The notes under the pieces were generated by a model. The model was not told the DNA's origin. It saw only the letters and a program-made list of their open reading frames with translations, and did no database searches. This document shows positions 22,847 through 34,219 of a DNA stretch of 64,000 nt, piece after piece. The stretch is from NCBI GenBank assembly GCA_030435675.1, contig CM059624.1:16144769-16208768 (forward strand), given 5' to 3'. The position numbers and the translations under genes are program-made. How positions within the stretch are numbered: the first letter of the stretch is position 1; each line of letters opens with the position of its first letter. The DNA is from Steinernema hermaphroditum. Taxonomy: Eukaryota > Nematoda > Chromadorea > Rhabditida > Steinernematidae.

Positions 22847-24966
22847 TCACACAGCTGGCTTCTGGGTGACAGGCTCGTGTTCTTCATCCTGATTAGGGTA
22901 GTTGTTCTCTTTCAGGAACTGGACGACGTCACTGTAGCTGGCCGTCATTCGGTAATTAAACTCGACACTGTAGCAGGCGACGATCTTCGCCGAGTTGTGT
23001 AAGCACTGCTGAGCCCAGGCGCTCTTGCAGTCTTCACGGTTGCAGTACAAGAAGCTCAGGTTGGAGCAGGAGGGATCACGCTGTGGTCCGCAGCATCGAC
23101 ACTGGTTGGAGCCGTCGAACCAGGCCTTCTGGCTGATGGGCGGCTGGTTGGCGCTGATCAGATTCAGGAAGACCTGGAAGCGGCCGCTTCCCTTGTTGAG
23201 ACGCTTCTTGATCTCATCGTCGACACCCTGCATCTTCTCCTTGATTTTTGATTCCAGTTCTCGACGCCCGGGAAGGTTGATTGTACGCTTGAACTCGTAG
23301 GTGTTGGCGCCGATCTTTCCACACTTAGGAGCAAACGCGTCTTCTTTGCCTTGCGCCAGTGCAGGGAGGTACTGGTGGCCGTCCTGGTTAAGGCCATTTT
23401 CGAGCTTCTCGCTCAGATTGCACAGTTCACAATAGCGACTAAAACGGTAAAATATAAAAATTCAGTGTGTGTTGATATTTTTTTGTTTTGTTCGGCTTTA
23501 TGTTTTTATCTGAATGGTCGCAGTCCTGTGCTGTACATCTTCATATGCGCGTTTAGAATTCTCACTCGGAGAAACGCCGCAAATGAATATGAATCCCCTT
23601 TAAGTAAATGGAGAATCCATGGGTTTTGTTTTCAATTTGTTTATGTATTTTTCCGTGAGCACAAGAGCGATTGCATTCGATCATTCGGCGAGCGCTCGGT
23701 TTCAAACATCAGACAAAATAAGGACCCAGGCCGGCGGTGAACCGGGCCGGACCGATTACGAATCAAAAACGCTCGCAATGAGCCACACAGAGAGTTAGAA
23801 AGCTACCGGTTCACTATCACTATGCCTTTGAGGCCGGTAACCAATTATCTACTGGACTAGACTGGAATAAAAACTTTCCTATGAGCGCCATTCTCGCAAC
23901 CCGGGCTATTGGTGTCCCTATCCGAAAGGCTGTTAGGACTTTCCTGTATTTAAAAAAACGATTCTATCAGCGCCAGTCATGCCGCCCGCAGAGCTATGGA
24001 TTCCATCGTACCTCATAGAAGCCCGCTTAATTTTATCGTTAATACGCTGAATCCAGCATTATCAAATAGTGTAAACCTACGTGTTTCTTTTAAGTTCATT
24101 TTCTGTGATATAACGTGTTTCTTGAGCGGTCAAGAAGACCGCCGCCCGCCCGCTGACCATTCATCACACCCCGTTGAACTTGTTTTCCTGCTGAACCCAC
24201 TCACCAGAACTGCTTCCCGTCGTGTTCGACGATTCCCGAATGTTCATCGCATTGTTGGTTCAGCAGACCGGTTTCCGGGATCATCGTGTAAGGAACGTCG
24301 AACCGAATTCCTGACAAGATACCCATATAATAGATCATACTTCATTTTCTACGATACCAGCGGGACCTTCAAGGATAGGAACCCTGAGGGTCACTCCGAT
24401 CTCTCCGGTCAAGAAGCCGAAGTTGTTGAGCACATTGATGCGCTTGAAGTGGAGTGAGTAGTTTCCGGGTGCCTTGATGAAATAGACCCGGTTTCCTTTC
24501 TCGTTGACCACGTTGACGTCATCTTCGTTGATTCGGATCTGATTTTTCACTAAAGGAATGAATTAAATATTTAGATTTTCGAAGCAATTTCCAAATTTTG
24601 ATTTCCAACAAATTCCACTTTTGTACGGGTGGCTGTTTTGATGCCATTTCCGGAAACTGTAATTCAGACCGAACCCACAATTCCTGGAGCTGAGAATAAA
24701 GAAGCTTTTATCAAAGAACACCCATAGAAGAAACCTTAGTCTCATGTCAAATTGTCGATATTTTCCGCCTCAATCTGGTACGAACTGACAGATTACAACC
24801 TGGTGGTGAATATTTCATTAATTAAAAGGTGTACGGTACCTCCTTTGCATGTATAGAGGCTGATTTCATCGAGGAGAATGTAGAGATCGTCGGGGTTGTG
24901 AGATCGGACCTCAGAGATGGCGAGGAGAAAAGCGAAAGCGGCGAAGAAGACAGCGATCCTCGTCAT
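22847..24966 (-). CDS. secreted cysteine-rich protein of unknown function, four exons
   Basis: Exons 24966-24840, 24549-24358, 24310-24205 and 23438-22847 join in phase (introns 290, 47 and 766 nt) to 338 residues. Residues 1-22 form a signal peptide (MTRIAVFFAAFAFLLAISEV, then RS). The N-terminal half looks like a beta-rich domain (ISLYTCKG, IKAPGNYSLHFKRINV, TGEIGVTLRVPI) and contains QCDEHSG. A Cys pair CRYCELC follows, with a helical charged middle (RELESKIKEKMQGVDDEIKK). The C-terminal domain has CRCCGPQRDPSC and further single cysteines. An acidic tail ends EHEPVTQKPAV. All splice phases agree, so this is a real gene. I do not recognise the family. The cysteines and signal peptide suggest extracellular work. 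Confidence 0.8.
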
Positions 24967-25577
24967 CTCGGAGGGGTTCAGGGAGTCGGCGACCAGGTCG
25001 GAGACACAAGGAAAACGGGAAGAAGGATCGATCCGTGCACGACGGTGTCGGACCTGGAAAAAAGGGTCAAAACGGTGGCGAACGTCTCGCCGACGGCTCG
25101 ACTGTAAACGACTTGCGCGCGACGAGCGTGGATTATCGCTGCGCGACAACAGGAAATCAGCACTGAATCCACGGGTGTTAAAAGCGGACGGTTGGAGTGG
25201 ACAAGCGGATCCGCGCGCAAACGACGCGGAAGATAGCGAGACAAAAAACGAAATCACATTTTTGCGCTCAAATTGATCGGATCTCCGTGGGGCGTTGGGG
25301 CACGAGAACCGGATCTGCTCGATTCAAAAGTGAATTTTTTGATTGGATTCGGCGGATTAGTCGAAAGTGAAGCGGTGTTCGGCCCATAAAGCGGAAATTT
25401 GAGGTTATATGCTGTGCATGATGGGATATACAAAAAAATTTACAGGATATCACAGGTTCACGCAACACTCAATGAGTTATTCCCCATAATTCATAATTGC
25501 TATCGAAACAGTTCATCTGTCACTTCCCATTTTTTCAAACAGGTTACATTTGGTGCTGAGAATGGAAGATCTTTAAT

Positions 25578-25634
25578 GGAAGATTATTTCACTTCTGGAA
25601 GATTATTTCACTTCTGGAAGATTATTTCACTTCA
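25578..25634. repeat. 19-bp tandem repeat, three units
   Basis: The unit GGAAGATTATTTCACTTCT is repeated three times head to tail, the last with one change. A shortened related piece (GGAAGATCTTTAAT) lies just before. Confidence 0.85.
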
Positions 25635-26124
25635 CTCCTCGGCCAATAGATGGATCCCTCGTTCATAGAAAATAAGAGGCTTCGGGTCGAAAAATATTTT
25701 GGTCCTATTTGACTTATTCGGAGTGATTTCCTCTGATGTCGTTATTTGTGGATGAGCACATAGAGCTAAGAGAGTGCTAAATAAACAGCAAAAAGGAATC
25801 TCTCAGCTCAAAATAGAGAGCCATTCTAGGGGTCAACTTGAAAATGTAAGGTCGCAGGCACAATTCCTGAAGTGCGGTTTTTTAATATTTGGCCTCTGTT
25901 TCTGCAAAATAGAAATGAACTCGTGGATCCGTTATGTGACTGTGATAGCCGTGAGTAATAGCTACCTTCTAGTGAGCGATAGCTTTCAATTCCCCAACCC
26001 AATAAAATTGTTCTTCAATGATCTCGCACTGATTTCAGCAAAACCGGAGGCACTCTACAGCTTGGTTATCTCCGCGAGAAAGCACTGCATGTGCTAAAAC
26101 ATTGTTGCAATTCACTTCCTGCTT

Positions 26125-26375
26125 TATTTCCCCAGAAATATCGAACATGTCCTTTCCTTTTCCGAAAAGCAATAAATCTTGAACGGAGAAGCTATCATCT
26201 TCTCATCCGTACCTTTGGTAGTCATAGGATATAATCGCATCACCATAGAAAATGGCGTCCTCGGACGCACGAACGTTTCGAAACTGGTAGCAACGGAAAT
26301 AAAGAAGACCGAGACCGAAACCGAAACAGAAACCGAAACCAAGAACGATCGCCCACTTATATGGCGGACCTCAGA
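26125..26375 (+). repeat. diverged third copy of the tRNA-flank repeat
   Basis: The segment aligns with 44569-44790 (+) and the reverse of 63430-63665. Shared words are CCCCAGAAATATC, AAATCTTGAACGGAG, CCTTTGGTAGTCAT, GACGCACGAACGTTTCGAAA and AAGAACGATCGCCCACTTAT. It differs at perhaps a fifth of positions and has a short GAAACC microsatellite at 26309-26340. Unlike the other two copies it lacks the adjoining tRNA gene. Confidence 0.7.
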
Positions 26376-28243
26376 GAAGGCAAAGGGTTGATGACAACTC
26401 GTACCAAGACAGCTCCTACGACATCGTACATTTCACAGCATTTTTTGGGTGTCTTTGTAAAAGTTTAGATGCACACTCCGTTGAACATAGCTATGTACAG
26501 GGTATAACATAAATATCGTAGTTGGGGAACAACCATAACTTTCCATAGTCCATAGAACTTACGCAAACATCTAAAAAATTAGACCATAATCGACGACCTT
26601 TAGTGTAATAATACCGAATGACGGTCTGCTCGAAGAGATCTATGAACGTGACATAGATTGTGGAGCACGAGACGCTTTAATGGGTTTAAAGGCACACTTT
26701 TGGAGACACAAAAAATGATAATCGTGCTTTCAAACATTACATAAATCAATCTTTCACGAAAGGAAGGAAGGGTTGGTCCATAAAAATTGCTTAATGAAAT
26801 TGAAAGAAAATTAAAGAAATCAGAGAACAAATTTTATAAAATCTTAATTTAAAAAATCTGGAGTGAATTCGGCGTCGGCTTATGAAACGTTTTATATTGA
26901 TCCATGAAAAATGGCGGATGATTCAAGTAACAGTTCATTAACATAAAGTTCCAGTGAAAGGGTCGCTCCTGAACTGCCTATGTGGCATTGTGAGTGTATT
27001 TCATTTGTAGTGGGCTCATTTTGAGGGGCCAAATAAGTCCGTAAACAATTTATTCATTATTTAATGCTAATTTTTACAAATAAATTTAATTTTGACAGTT
27101 CGATAATTCGAAATAATTTCAATTGATACTCAGGGGTTAATGCTTGGTCACTAATCAAATACAAAAACCGGCATTCTCCGTTACCGTAATTTGGCTACAA
27201 ATCTGGCCATATATGCACATATATTTAAAGCAGTTCACCATCATAAAACTCGTGGATAGAAGCCGCGGAACGGATAGGAGCACACTACAAGTCCGTAAAC
27301 CAGATTTCGAACAATTCATCGATTCGATCGCATCGCTCGACGCATACCGCATCCACAAAGCCGTCCCCGGATTATGCAAATGAATCCACGAGTGCAGCGT
27401 GTCCGCCGCGGACAAAACGTTCGCCGGCGGCGACGCATGGATATCGGGAGAAAGCGCGGATCGGTCGGTGTGAGATCGCACTAAGATGAATGGATCAGGT
27501 CAGCCGTGTGACACAATTCGCGACTGTCGACGACGTTTCGCTGGACGCCGAACGCCCTCAAGCATCGCAACAGAATGGGAAGAAGTAAAACGCGGTGCAG
27601 AGCAAATTGATGAGTTTTTTCTTTTTTCGGATAATGATCCGCGCTGAAGCGGACTTTGGACGAGGTAGGTTATTCGCTGAAAGGAAGAAACCGGTCGGCG
27701 ACCGGGATTGTCAGCGTAATCCGAAAAGAGGCGTCCGATGGTCAGGGCTATCATCAAAAGGGTGGGGAATTTGGCGATGATCTGAAACCGAAAGGTGCTC
27801 AGGAATAATCGTAAGAGGTAAAAGTGAGAACAATTATGGAGTTCTACTGAAAACATGACTAAGGATTTATTTGCAAAGTATATTGGACATGACTAGTGAT
27901 GCTGAATCGATGAAATTTCCCAATCGGTGCTATTCGGAATCAACGGAACCAATTCCTACTCGGCTAGGTTAGCTCCGAGGCGAACTGAGCCGGCCTCCTT
28001 AGAGGGAATTGGAACAGGTCATAGGATATCCGATTTCTATCGTCGTCTGCTCTCTCTTCGCACCGCTCCCTACGAACGGTCGCAATTGTCATGTTGTGGC
28101 TCCGGCTCATTTAGCATCTCTGGACATGACAAGGTCACGAGAGAAAGCTAAACGTCGACAACTTCGCCAGCGAAGGCGGTTCAGTCTGCGAGATCAAATA
28201 AAACGCTTTATACAGTTCAATATGAATGAATAAATAATTGTCT

Positions 28244-30501
28244 TCAATACTTGAAGAATCCCTCGCCCGTCTTCCGTCCCAACTTGCCCTCCGCCACGAG
28301 TTCGTCCAAACTCTCGCTGGGCACATATCTCGGATCGTCGGGGAAACGTATGTGCCATCCGTCGATGACGAACTTCATCGTATCGAGGCCAATGTAGTCG
28401 GACAGTTCGAAGGGGCCCATTGGGTGCGAGGCGCCCAGCTTCATCGCCGTGTCGATGCCCTCGCGGGTGGCGTCGCCTCTTTCGGCCATGCGCATAGCTT
28501 CGAGAAGATAGGGAATGAGGAGGTGGTTCACTATGAATCCGGGGGTATCCTGAAGGAGTAAAGGTCAGAAACAGTCGAAGGTTAGATTTAACCCGATGAT
28601 TCTAGTGGAAAGCCAGCAAACTTGAGCCCTTTTGGATCCCCTTTTTCAGTTTCTTCAGACCTATGTTTACTCCAGCCCCTGTTGACCTGTGCTCCCTCCA
28701 CAGTTCCTTCCGAACGACTACGTCTACACATATCGACTGGAATTAAAATCGGCGGCCTATTTCTTAACGACAAAAGCTCATTCTCAGCCTTGACTCAATT
28801 ATCATACACCAGACAAGACAGCTACTTATCGTACCACCACGTGTTGCCTTCCCGATAACGAATAACTCACTTCGCAACGGACGGGCGTCTTCAGCAAAGT
28901 CTTGCAAAATTCATGAAGGGCCGAGAAGACAGCTGGTGACGTCTCTTCTCCGTCAATGACCTCGACGAGCTTCATCGCCGGAACCGGATTGAAGAAGTGC
29001 AAGCCGGCAAATTGGTGCTTTCGTGTGATCTTGTCGGCGACGTCTTTGAGCAAAAATGAGGAAGTGTTGGTGACCATAATGCACTCCCTATGCTTCACAT
29101 AAGGACCACCCAGTAAAGTACTGTAGCCTACTCGGAGATAGACGCCTCAATGTCTGCGAAGAACTTCTGTTTCACTTTGAGATTCTCGACAATCGCCTCA
29201 ATAACGACGTCGCAATTCTCCAGCACCTCGAAGACGTCGGTTGTGAGGGTCAGTCGGGCGAGGATGTTGTCCAAGTAGTCGTTCTGTGCCTAAAACAAAC
29301 TTCGTAGATACGGTATCTAAAAAGTGATATGTGCTCTCTCGCTATCAGTTCGGAAGAGGATGTTATTTACATTTCAGCACTCGCCACACAACAGATGATT
29401 TCTGGTGCGATGGGGTGACCGTGTCCGAAGACACGTGAATTCCACACTTGACTTGGAGTGCTTTTTATAGGTTCCGGTCCTGTTGGTTCGAAATGGAGCA
29501 CATGTCGTTCTTGTATGAAAACACAATCACATGGTGGTTTTGCCGAATTATGAGCCTTTCAAAAGAACAACGATATAGTGGATGATGCTCTTCCTTACTG
29601 AAGACATTGTCATCATCATGAACATATTTCAAAATCTTTTTTTAACTGTTTGTAAAAAGAGGATTTCCGAGGATGCCACACAGTTATCTGTTAAATAGGT
29701 CGACCATAATATAAAACCGAACTTTTTCGTTTTCCAAGCATATGATATTTAAAAATGTTTGTGTCCAATAAGAATCTTGACCATTTGATCAAAGAGCACA
29801 TCACGTCTCACTCACCTTATCATCGTTGGGGTACTTCTTCTTGGCGTTCTTAATCAATCCACCCAAAATTTTCGCCCTCGCCGCATCGCATTTCTCTTGC
29901 ACTCGACCCACCATCGACACATTGTATCCGGCCACAAGGGCTACCTGAACGCAATGAGTACTTAATCAGTTTAAGCAGACTCTGCAAATCCCAATCTTGA
30001 GCAGTATCTCTCGTCCCTCCTGAGATCTGATAATATTGATAGTGGAAAGTTGTGACTGATCCATCCCGCATCCAAAATTTTGACTATTTGAGGTTAAAAA
30101 TCCACGGGCACTAACATGAGACCTCGTTTAATACGTAAATCTATCAAACATCGACACCTGCGTCGCTGAAATGAGGCTTTTTATGTTAGATCTGGTCTGG
30201 ATGATTGTATGAGTGAGAAGGGTGGAAGTCGTCCCTCGGAACTGTCCAAGGCCACGGTGGACAGTGAAGTGAAATGATTTCTCATCTATGGATACAGTCT
30301 ATTAGACATAATCGATATTATTCACCGGCTATAAAATACACTCATTCGTGCTAATCTCTTTTTGTCCAGCTACCTTCAGCAAAATCCGTAATATATAGCA
30401 CGACTAACCTGGGCGACTCCGGTGCCCATAAGGCCGGTTCCCACAACAACAACATTTCGAATTTCGATCGGTTTTACGGAGACGCCTTCGGAGACGACCA
30501 T
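28244..30501 (-). CDS. HADH: 3-hydroxyacyl-CoA dehydrogenase (mitochondrial beta-oxidation)
   Basis: The enzyme oxidises L-3-hydroxyacyl-CoA with NAD+, the third step of fatty acid beta-oxidation. Exons 30501-30409, 29944-29816, 29289-29132, 29087-28871 and 28549-28244 join in phase to 300 residues. Seen: the NAD-binding [28 protein letters not shown], the catalytic-histidine block [17 protein letters not shown] with the paired glutamate, [13 protein letters not shown] DTPGFIVN, and a C-terminal [11 protein letters not shown]. Length matches the mature family. The junction between the third and fourth exons uses a 44-nt intron starting GTAGGC. I chose the ATG at 30501 because the Rossmann fold starts soon after. 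An in-frame ATG at 30564 would add 21 residues that could serve as a mitochondrial presequence. Confidence 0.92.
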
Positions 30502-30569
30502 TCTGACTGTGGAGGACCTGTGAAGCAGCCGCCCCTCGCTGAGGTCACCTTTATACAGTCCCATCGCTA

Positions 30570-32450
30570 GCTGATAAGCAGTGAAAAGCCGTGATGGGCA
30601 TGTGAAAGAGGCACTGGCCGAGCACGTGACTCCCACCACGACCGCCCTGGTACAAGGCGGTCTGTAGCTTTTATCGGCTATGTTTGTTGTTGCGGCAAGT
30701 CGCGCGACACGCGACACGTTTGCCGATGTTTGCTGCGTGTACGGCTGAAACGAGGCTTATTATGTTATCTGGAGGTGCCTAGGGGAATGGGAAGGGTGGA
30801 TTTGGTCCCTGGGGACTGTCCAAGGCTACGGTAGACTGTGGGGCTGAATGATTTTTGAAGATTTCGTCATGCCAGCGGAAACAGCTGACGACACCTGGTG
30901 TTGACATCGATTATTTTTCCTTCCCGATTACGGTAGTTTCAGTGATTTAGGTGTGGTGTGTTATTTTCAGTATTCTATGATGCACAATGAGTTTCTTTGA
31001 CTTGAGAATATCGACTATATTGGGACGCACTCTATCCAAATTTTCGCGCATAATGAGTACCATATCCCGAACTAGCAAATATCTGTTTTTGTATTTGAAT
31101 TTGAGCGTTTTTTGAATTTTTTAATTCTTAAGATGCAGTGGTACTGAAGGAGAAATAGCCATATCCTAGAAGTGATATGTCTTGAAAGAGCCAGCGTGGT
31201 CTTGTGACATGAGCTTACGATAATCCTCTCATTTTCTCCGAGACATATCCAGGGATGTCCAATGCTGTCTGTCCCTTCTATGTCAGTAATGCATCTCAGT
31301 GTTCACTTAAAATGTTGCTCACTGAAGCGTATAAGAATCGAATCTATCGAAAAGCCTATCGAATCGCTCAAACCAAGGGCAAAGATTCCTTAATGATCTT
31401 ATTTCCAAAATTTAAGCAATACGGAGCCGCATATTCCAGATCCGTTGAGTAGAACATGAGTCATCCTCCAAGTTTGGCTCTTCGACGCTATCCCTTCCCG
31501 GTTACTTTCCGGTTTACACCCCACCTGGCTGAACAATCTTTGAAGCCAATCAGTCTTATTACAACGGGTTCCCACCACGAGCCTTAGTCAACGTGTTGCA
31601 AGTGGACTCTAGAACCAGTGTCTGTTCAAAATTAATTTTCTCTTTGGAGATTGAACTCCTTCACGTTTTAAATATGGGCACCTGCCAACGTGAAAGCGCG
31701 TTTGTGCAAGCAAAATTGGAAATCGATTCGTTGCGGGCGCCTTTGGAAGATTAGCCGTTGATGTTTTGTCATTTCTGTACCCTATCAACGTGGCTTTGCC
31801 TTGGCTGGCCAATCAAAAACCGCTGCAACTGGAAATGCCTTTGATCGTCAGGGCGATAAAGGACATTTATGAATGTCTAATGGCGCGTTTTGATCGATTT
31901 TCGGAGAAGTGCCGAAGTGCGTCGTGGAAGAAAGCAAACAAACGTTCGAAGGAGTTGATGTTGGGCGAACTTGTGTATAGTTCTGATGACTGAGGTCGTT
32001 GTTTATCGCGTCAGCTTTGCTTTGACCATCCTTTCTCTAAGAGTATTCAAACGGAGTTGGATGGGAATAATGTGCTTTTACCGAATCTCTGCTATTACTG
32101 AATAAATATCAATGTCAGTGACTCACAACTTTGGCTACGTTATTCGCTTTTCCTGCCTTCATATCATGTGTATTCTTCTGCCTCGGTCTCTTACGGCTCA
32201 ACCGAAAAGTACGCCTGAAGTACACAAAACGAACATAAAGATTATCTTGTGGGGTGGTCGATTAAAATAAAATTGCGCAGGTTGTTTTCACAAATTTGCG
32301 CTTGCCGCTGCTTCTGTCCTATCCTAGCTAAGGGGTGTGTTTATCTGTCTATTGCCGGAAAAGTACATGCGTGTTTAACGAGTCATTTGTCTGTCGGAAA
32401 ACGTGCTGTTACATCTAATGTGCACTTTAATATGCCGTTCACAACATTCA
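30570..32450. other. intergenic stretch between HADH and alpha-SNAP (divergent promoters)
   Basis: The two flanking genes point away from each other, so both promoters should lie here. A TATAAA (minus strand) sits near 30549. Frames of 65-75 codons at 31255 and 31766 (+) have no motif. Two related pieces, TGAAACGAGGCTTATTATGTTA near 30750 and TGAAATGAGGCTTTTTATGTTA near 30170 (inside a HADH intron), show a dispersed repeat. Confidence 0.4.
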
Positions 32451-32458
32451 GATCTACC

Positions 32459-33900
32459 ATGAGTGACCCAAACGAACAAAAGGCTCGACAAAAGTTCGCC
32501 GAAGCTCAGAAGAAGGCCAAAGGAGGTGGTGGATTCTTCAGCTTCCTGGGTGGAAACAAGGCCGACGAAGCGGCGGACTTGTTTGTTCAGGTATGATTCA
32601 ATCGTTATGGCTCAATCCAGAAGAGAGGCAAGAGTATGGACATCTTTCATCCGTTGATAGACCTAATTATGTATACTGTAGCTCACTTACCCGTTCATAG
32701 TAAAAGCAATGTAATCTGGGGACATTTGTAGAAAGATGTAGGGACACTTTATCGTACGGTTTTTCCTTTAAAATCATAGCTCCGTATACTGCCCCTCATT
32801 GTCCCATTTCCAGGCCGGAAATCTCTTCAAAATCTGCAAGCTATGGGGCGATGCCGGCGACTCGTTCGCCCAGTCAGCCGAGCTCCACTCTAAGATGGGC
32901 GACGCGAAGCACGAAGTGGCTTCCAACTACGCCGAAGCCGCCAACTGTTACCGCAAAGTTAACCCGTCGCTGGCCGTCGAGTGCTTGCAGAAGACTTGCG
33001 ACATCTACACCGACATGGGCCGATTCAACATGGCCGCCAAGAATCACACCACCATCGCCGAGCTTTACGAGTCCGAACAGCCGGATATGGAAAAGTGCAT
33101 GGAGCACTACCAAAAGGCCGCCGATTACTATAAGGGCGAAGAGTCGAAGAGTTCGGCTACGAAGTGTCTTGTGAAAGTGGCTCAGGTGAGTTTCGTGTTG
33201 ATTTTCGAGGTGACCTACAGGAATCACACCATGGGATGATTTGCTCGAATGACCTCTGAGGTGATAAGGAAAACGGAGATTAGTTTACGATGCAAACACG
33301 GGTTACGGTACCGATTGAGGTCACGATCGCCCCCGTAATGTGTCTGCATCAAATTGATAAAACTCCCAAACTTTAAATTCTCCAAAAAGGTTATAATTTG
33401 ATCGCATTCTGGCAAATAGGTCTCTAGACGCCATCATGTCGTCACATAGCGTTCTTAAGCCATACAATTTCAGTACGCCGCTCAATTGGAGCAATACAGA
33501 AGCGCAATCAAAGTATTCGAGGAGATCGCCTGCTGGGAAGCCGATCATCCCACCCTCAAGTATGCTGCCAAGAACCACTTCTTCCAAGCCTTACTTTGTC
33601 ATCTGTGTCTCGATTTGGTGAGTAACGTTCCACTCAAAAACATGATATAATTTCTAATTTCAGCTCGACACAACGCACGCCTTGAAGCGCTACGAAGAAA
33701 TCTCTCCGTCGTTCGTCGACTCCCGCGAGTACAAGCTGGTCAAGGAGATCGTCCAGGCGATAGAAGACGAGGACGCCGACGCCTTCGCGGAAGCCGTGCA
33801 GACCTACGACCGTATCAGCCGGCTAGATGAGTGGCACACAAATATCCTCGTCAAAGTGAAGCGTTCCATTGGCGCCGAAGAAGCAGATGATCTTAAGTAG
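32459..33900 (+). CDS. NAPA: alpha-SNAP, NSF attachment protein
   Basis: This protein recruits the ATPase NSF to SNARE complexes so that they can be taken apart after membrane fusion. Exons 32459-32590, 32814-33185, 33474-33617 and 33664-33900 join in phase to 294 residues, practically the length of animal alpha-SNAPs (295). Seen: the conserved opening, a glycine-rich GGGGFFSFLGG that forms the membrane-contacting loop, and the TPR-like helical array (AGNLFKICKLWGDAGDSFAQ, EVASNYAEAANCYRK, KNHTTIAELYES). The C-terminus ends DDLK, with the leucine known to be needed to stimulate NSF, preceded by IGAEEAD. Nothing is missing. Intron lengths are 223, 288 and 46 nt. Confidence 0.96.
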
Positions 33901-34219
33901 TGCTGCATTTAAAGAATTGGTTGTGAATAATATGTACGCTTATCACTTTTATTATGATATGGTTAAAAACTGTATTTACTGGGCATAGATCTGATGAAAT
34001 TACTGTTTATAGTCAGTGCTATTAAATATTTCAAAATGGGTCGTGTTCTTTGAAGCTTGGGATCGCATGGTTTGAAAAAAAAAACATCAAAAAAGCCACC
34101 ATTTGAAGAGAACAAACCGTCATTTGGAGAAACAAGTGCAAATTGAGGTTAATCGTTAAACTCAGGTTAATCGTTTTAGGACCGAAAAACCTGGTCGCGG
34201 TAAATTTGTAGTTTTTGAA

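Larger units (their letters stand above)
25270..28235. other. gene-poor stretch between the secreted-protein gene and HADH
   Basis: Apart from the two repeats listed inside it, nothing is firmly supported. Minus-strand frames at 27155-27481 and 27500-27856 are longer than chance would usually give. One contains a hydrophobic stretch (FPTLLMIALTIGRLF), but I could not join them by splice phase. CGAGTC/CCGAAC-type repeat words recur near 27920-28010. Confidence 0.4.

Noticed and set aside
27155..27856. Minus-strand frames of 108 and 118 codons, possibly a secreted peptide gene
   Set aside because: No consistent splice chain or valid signal peptide start could be built.
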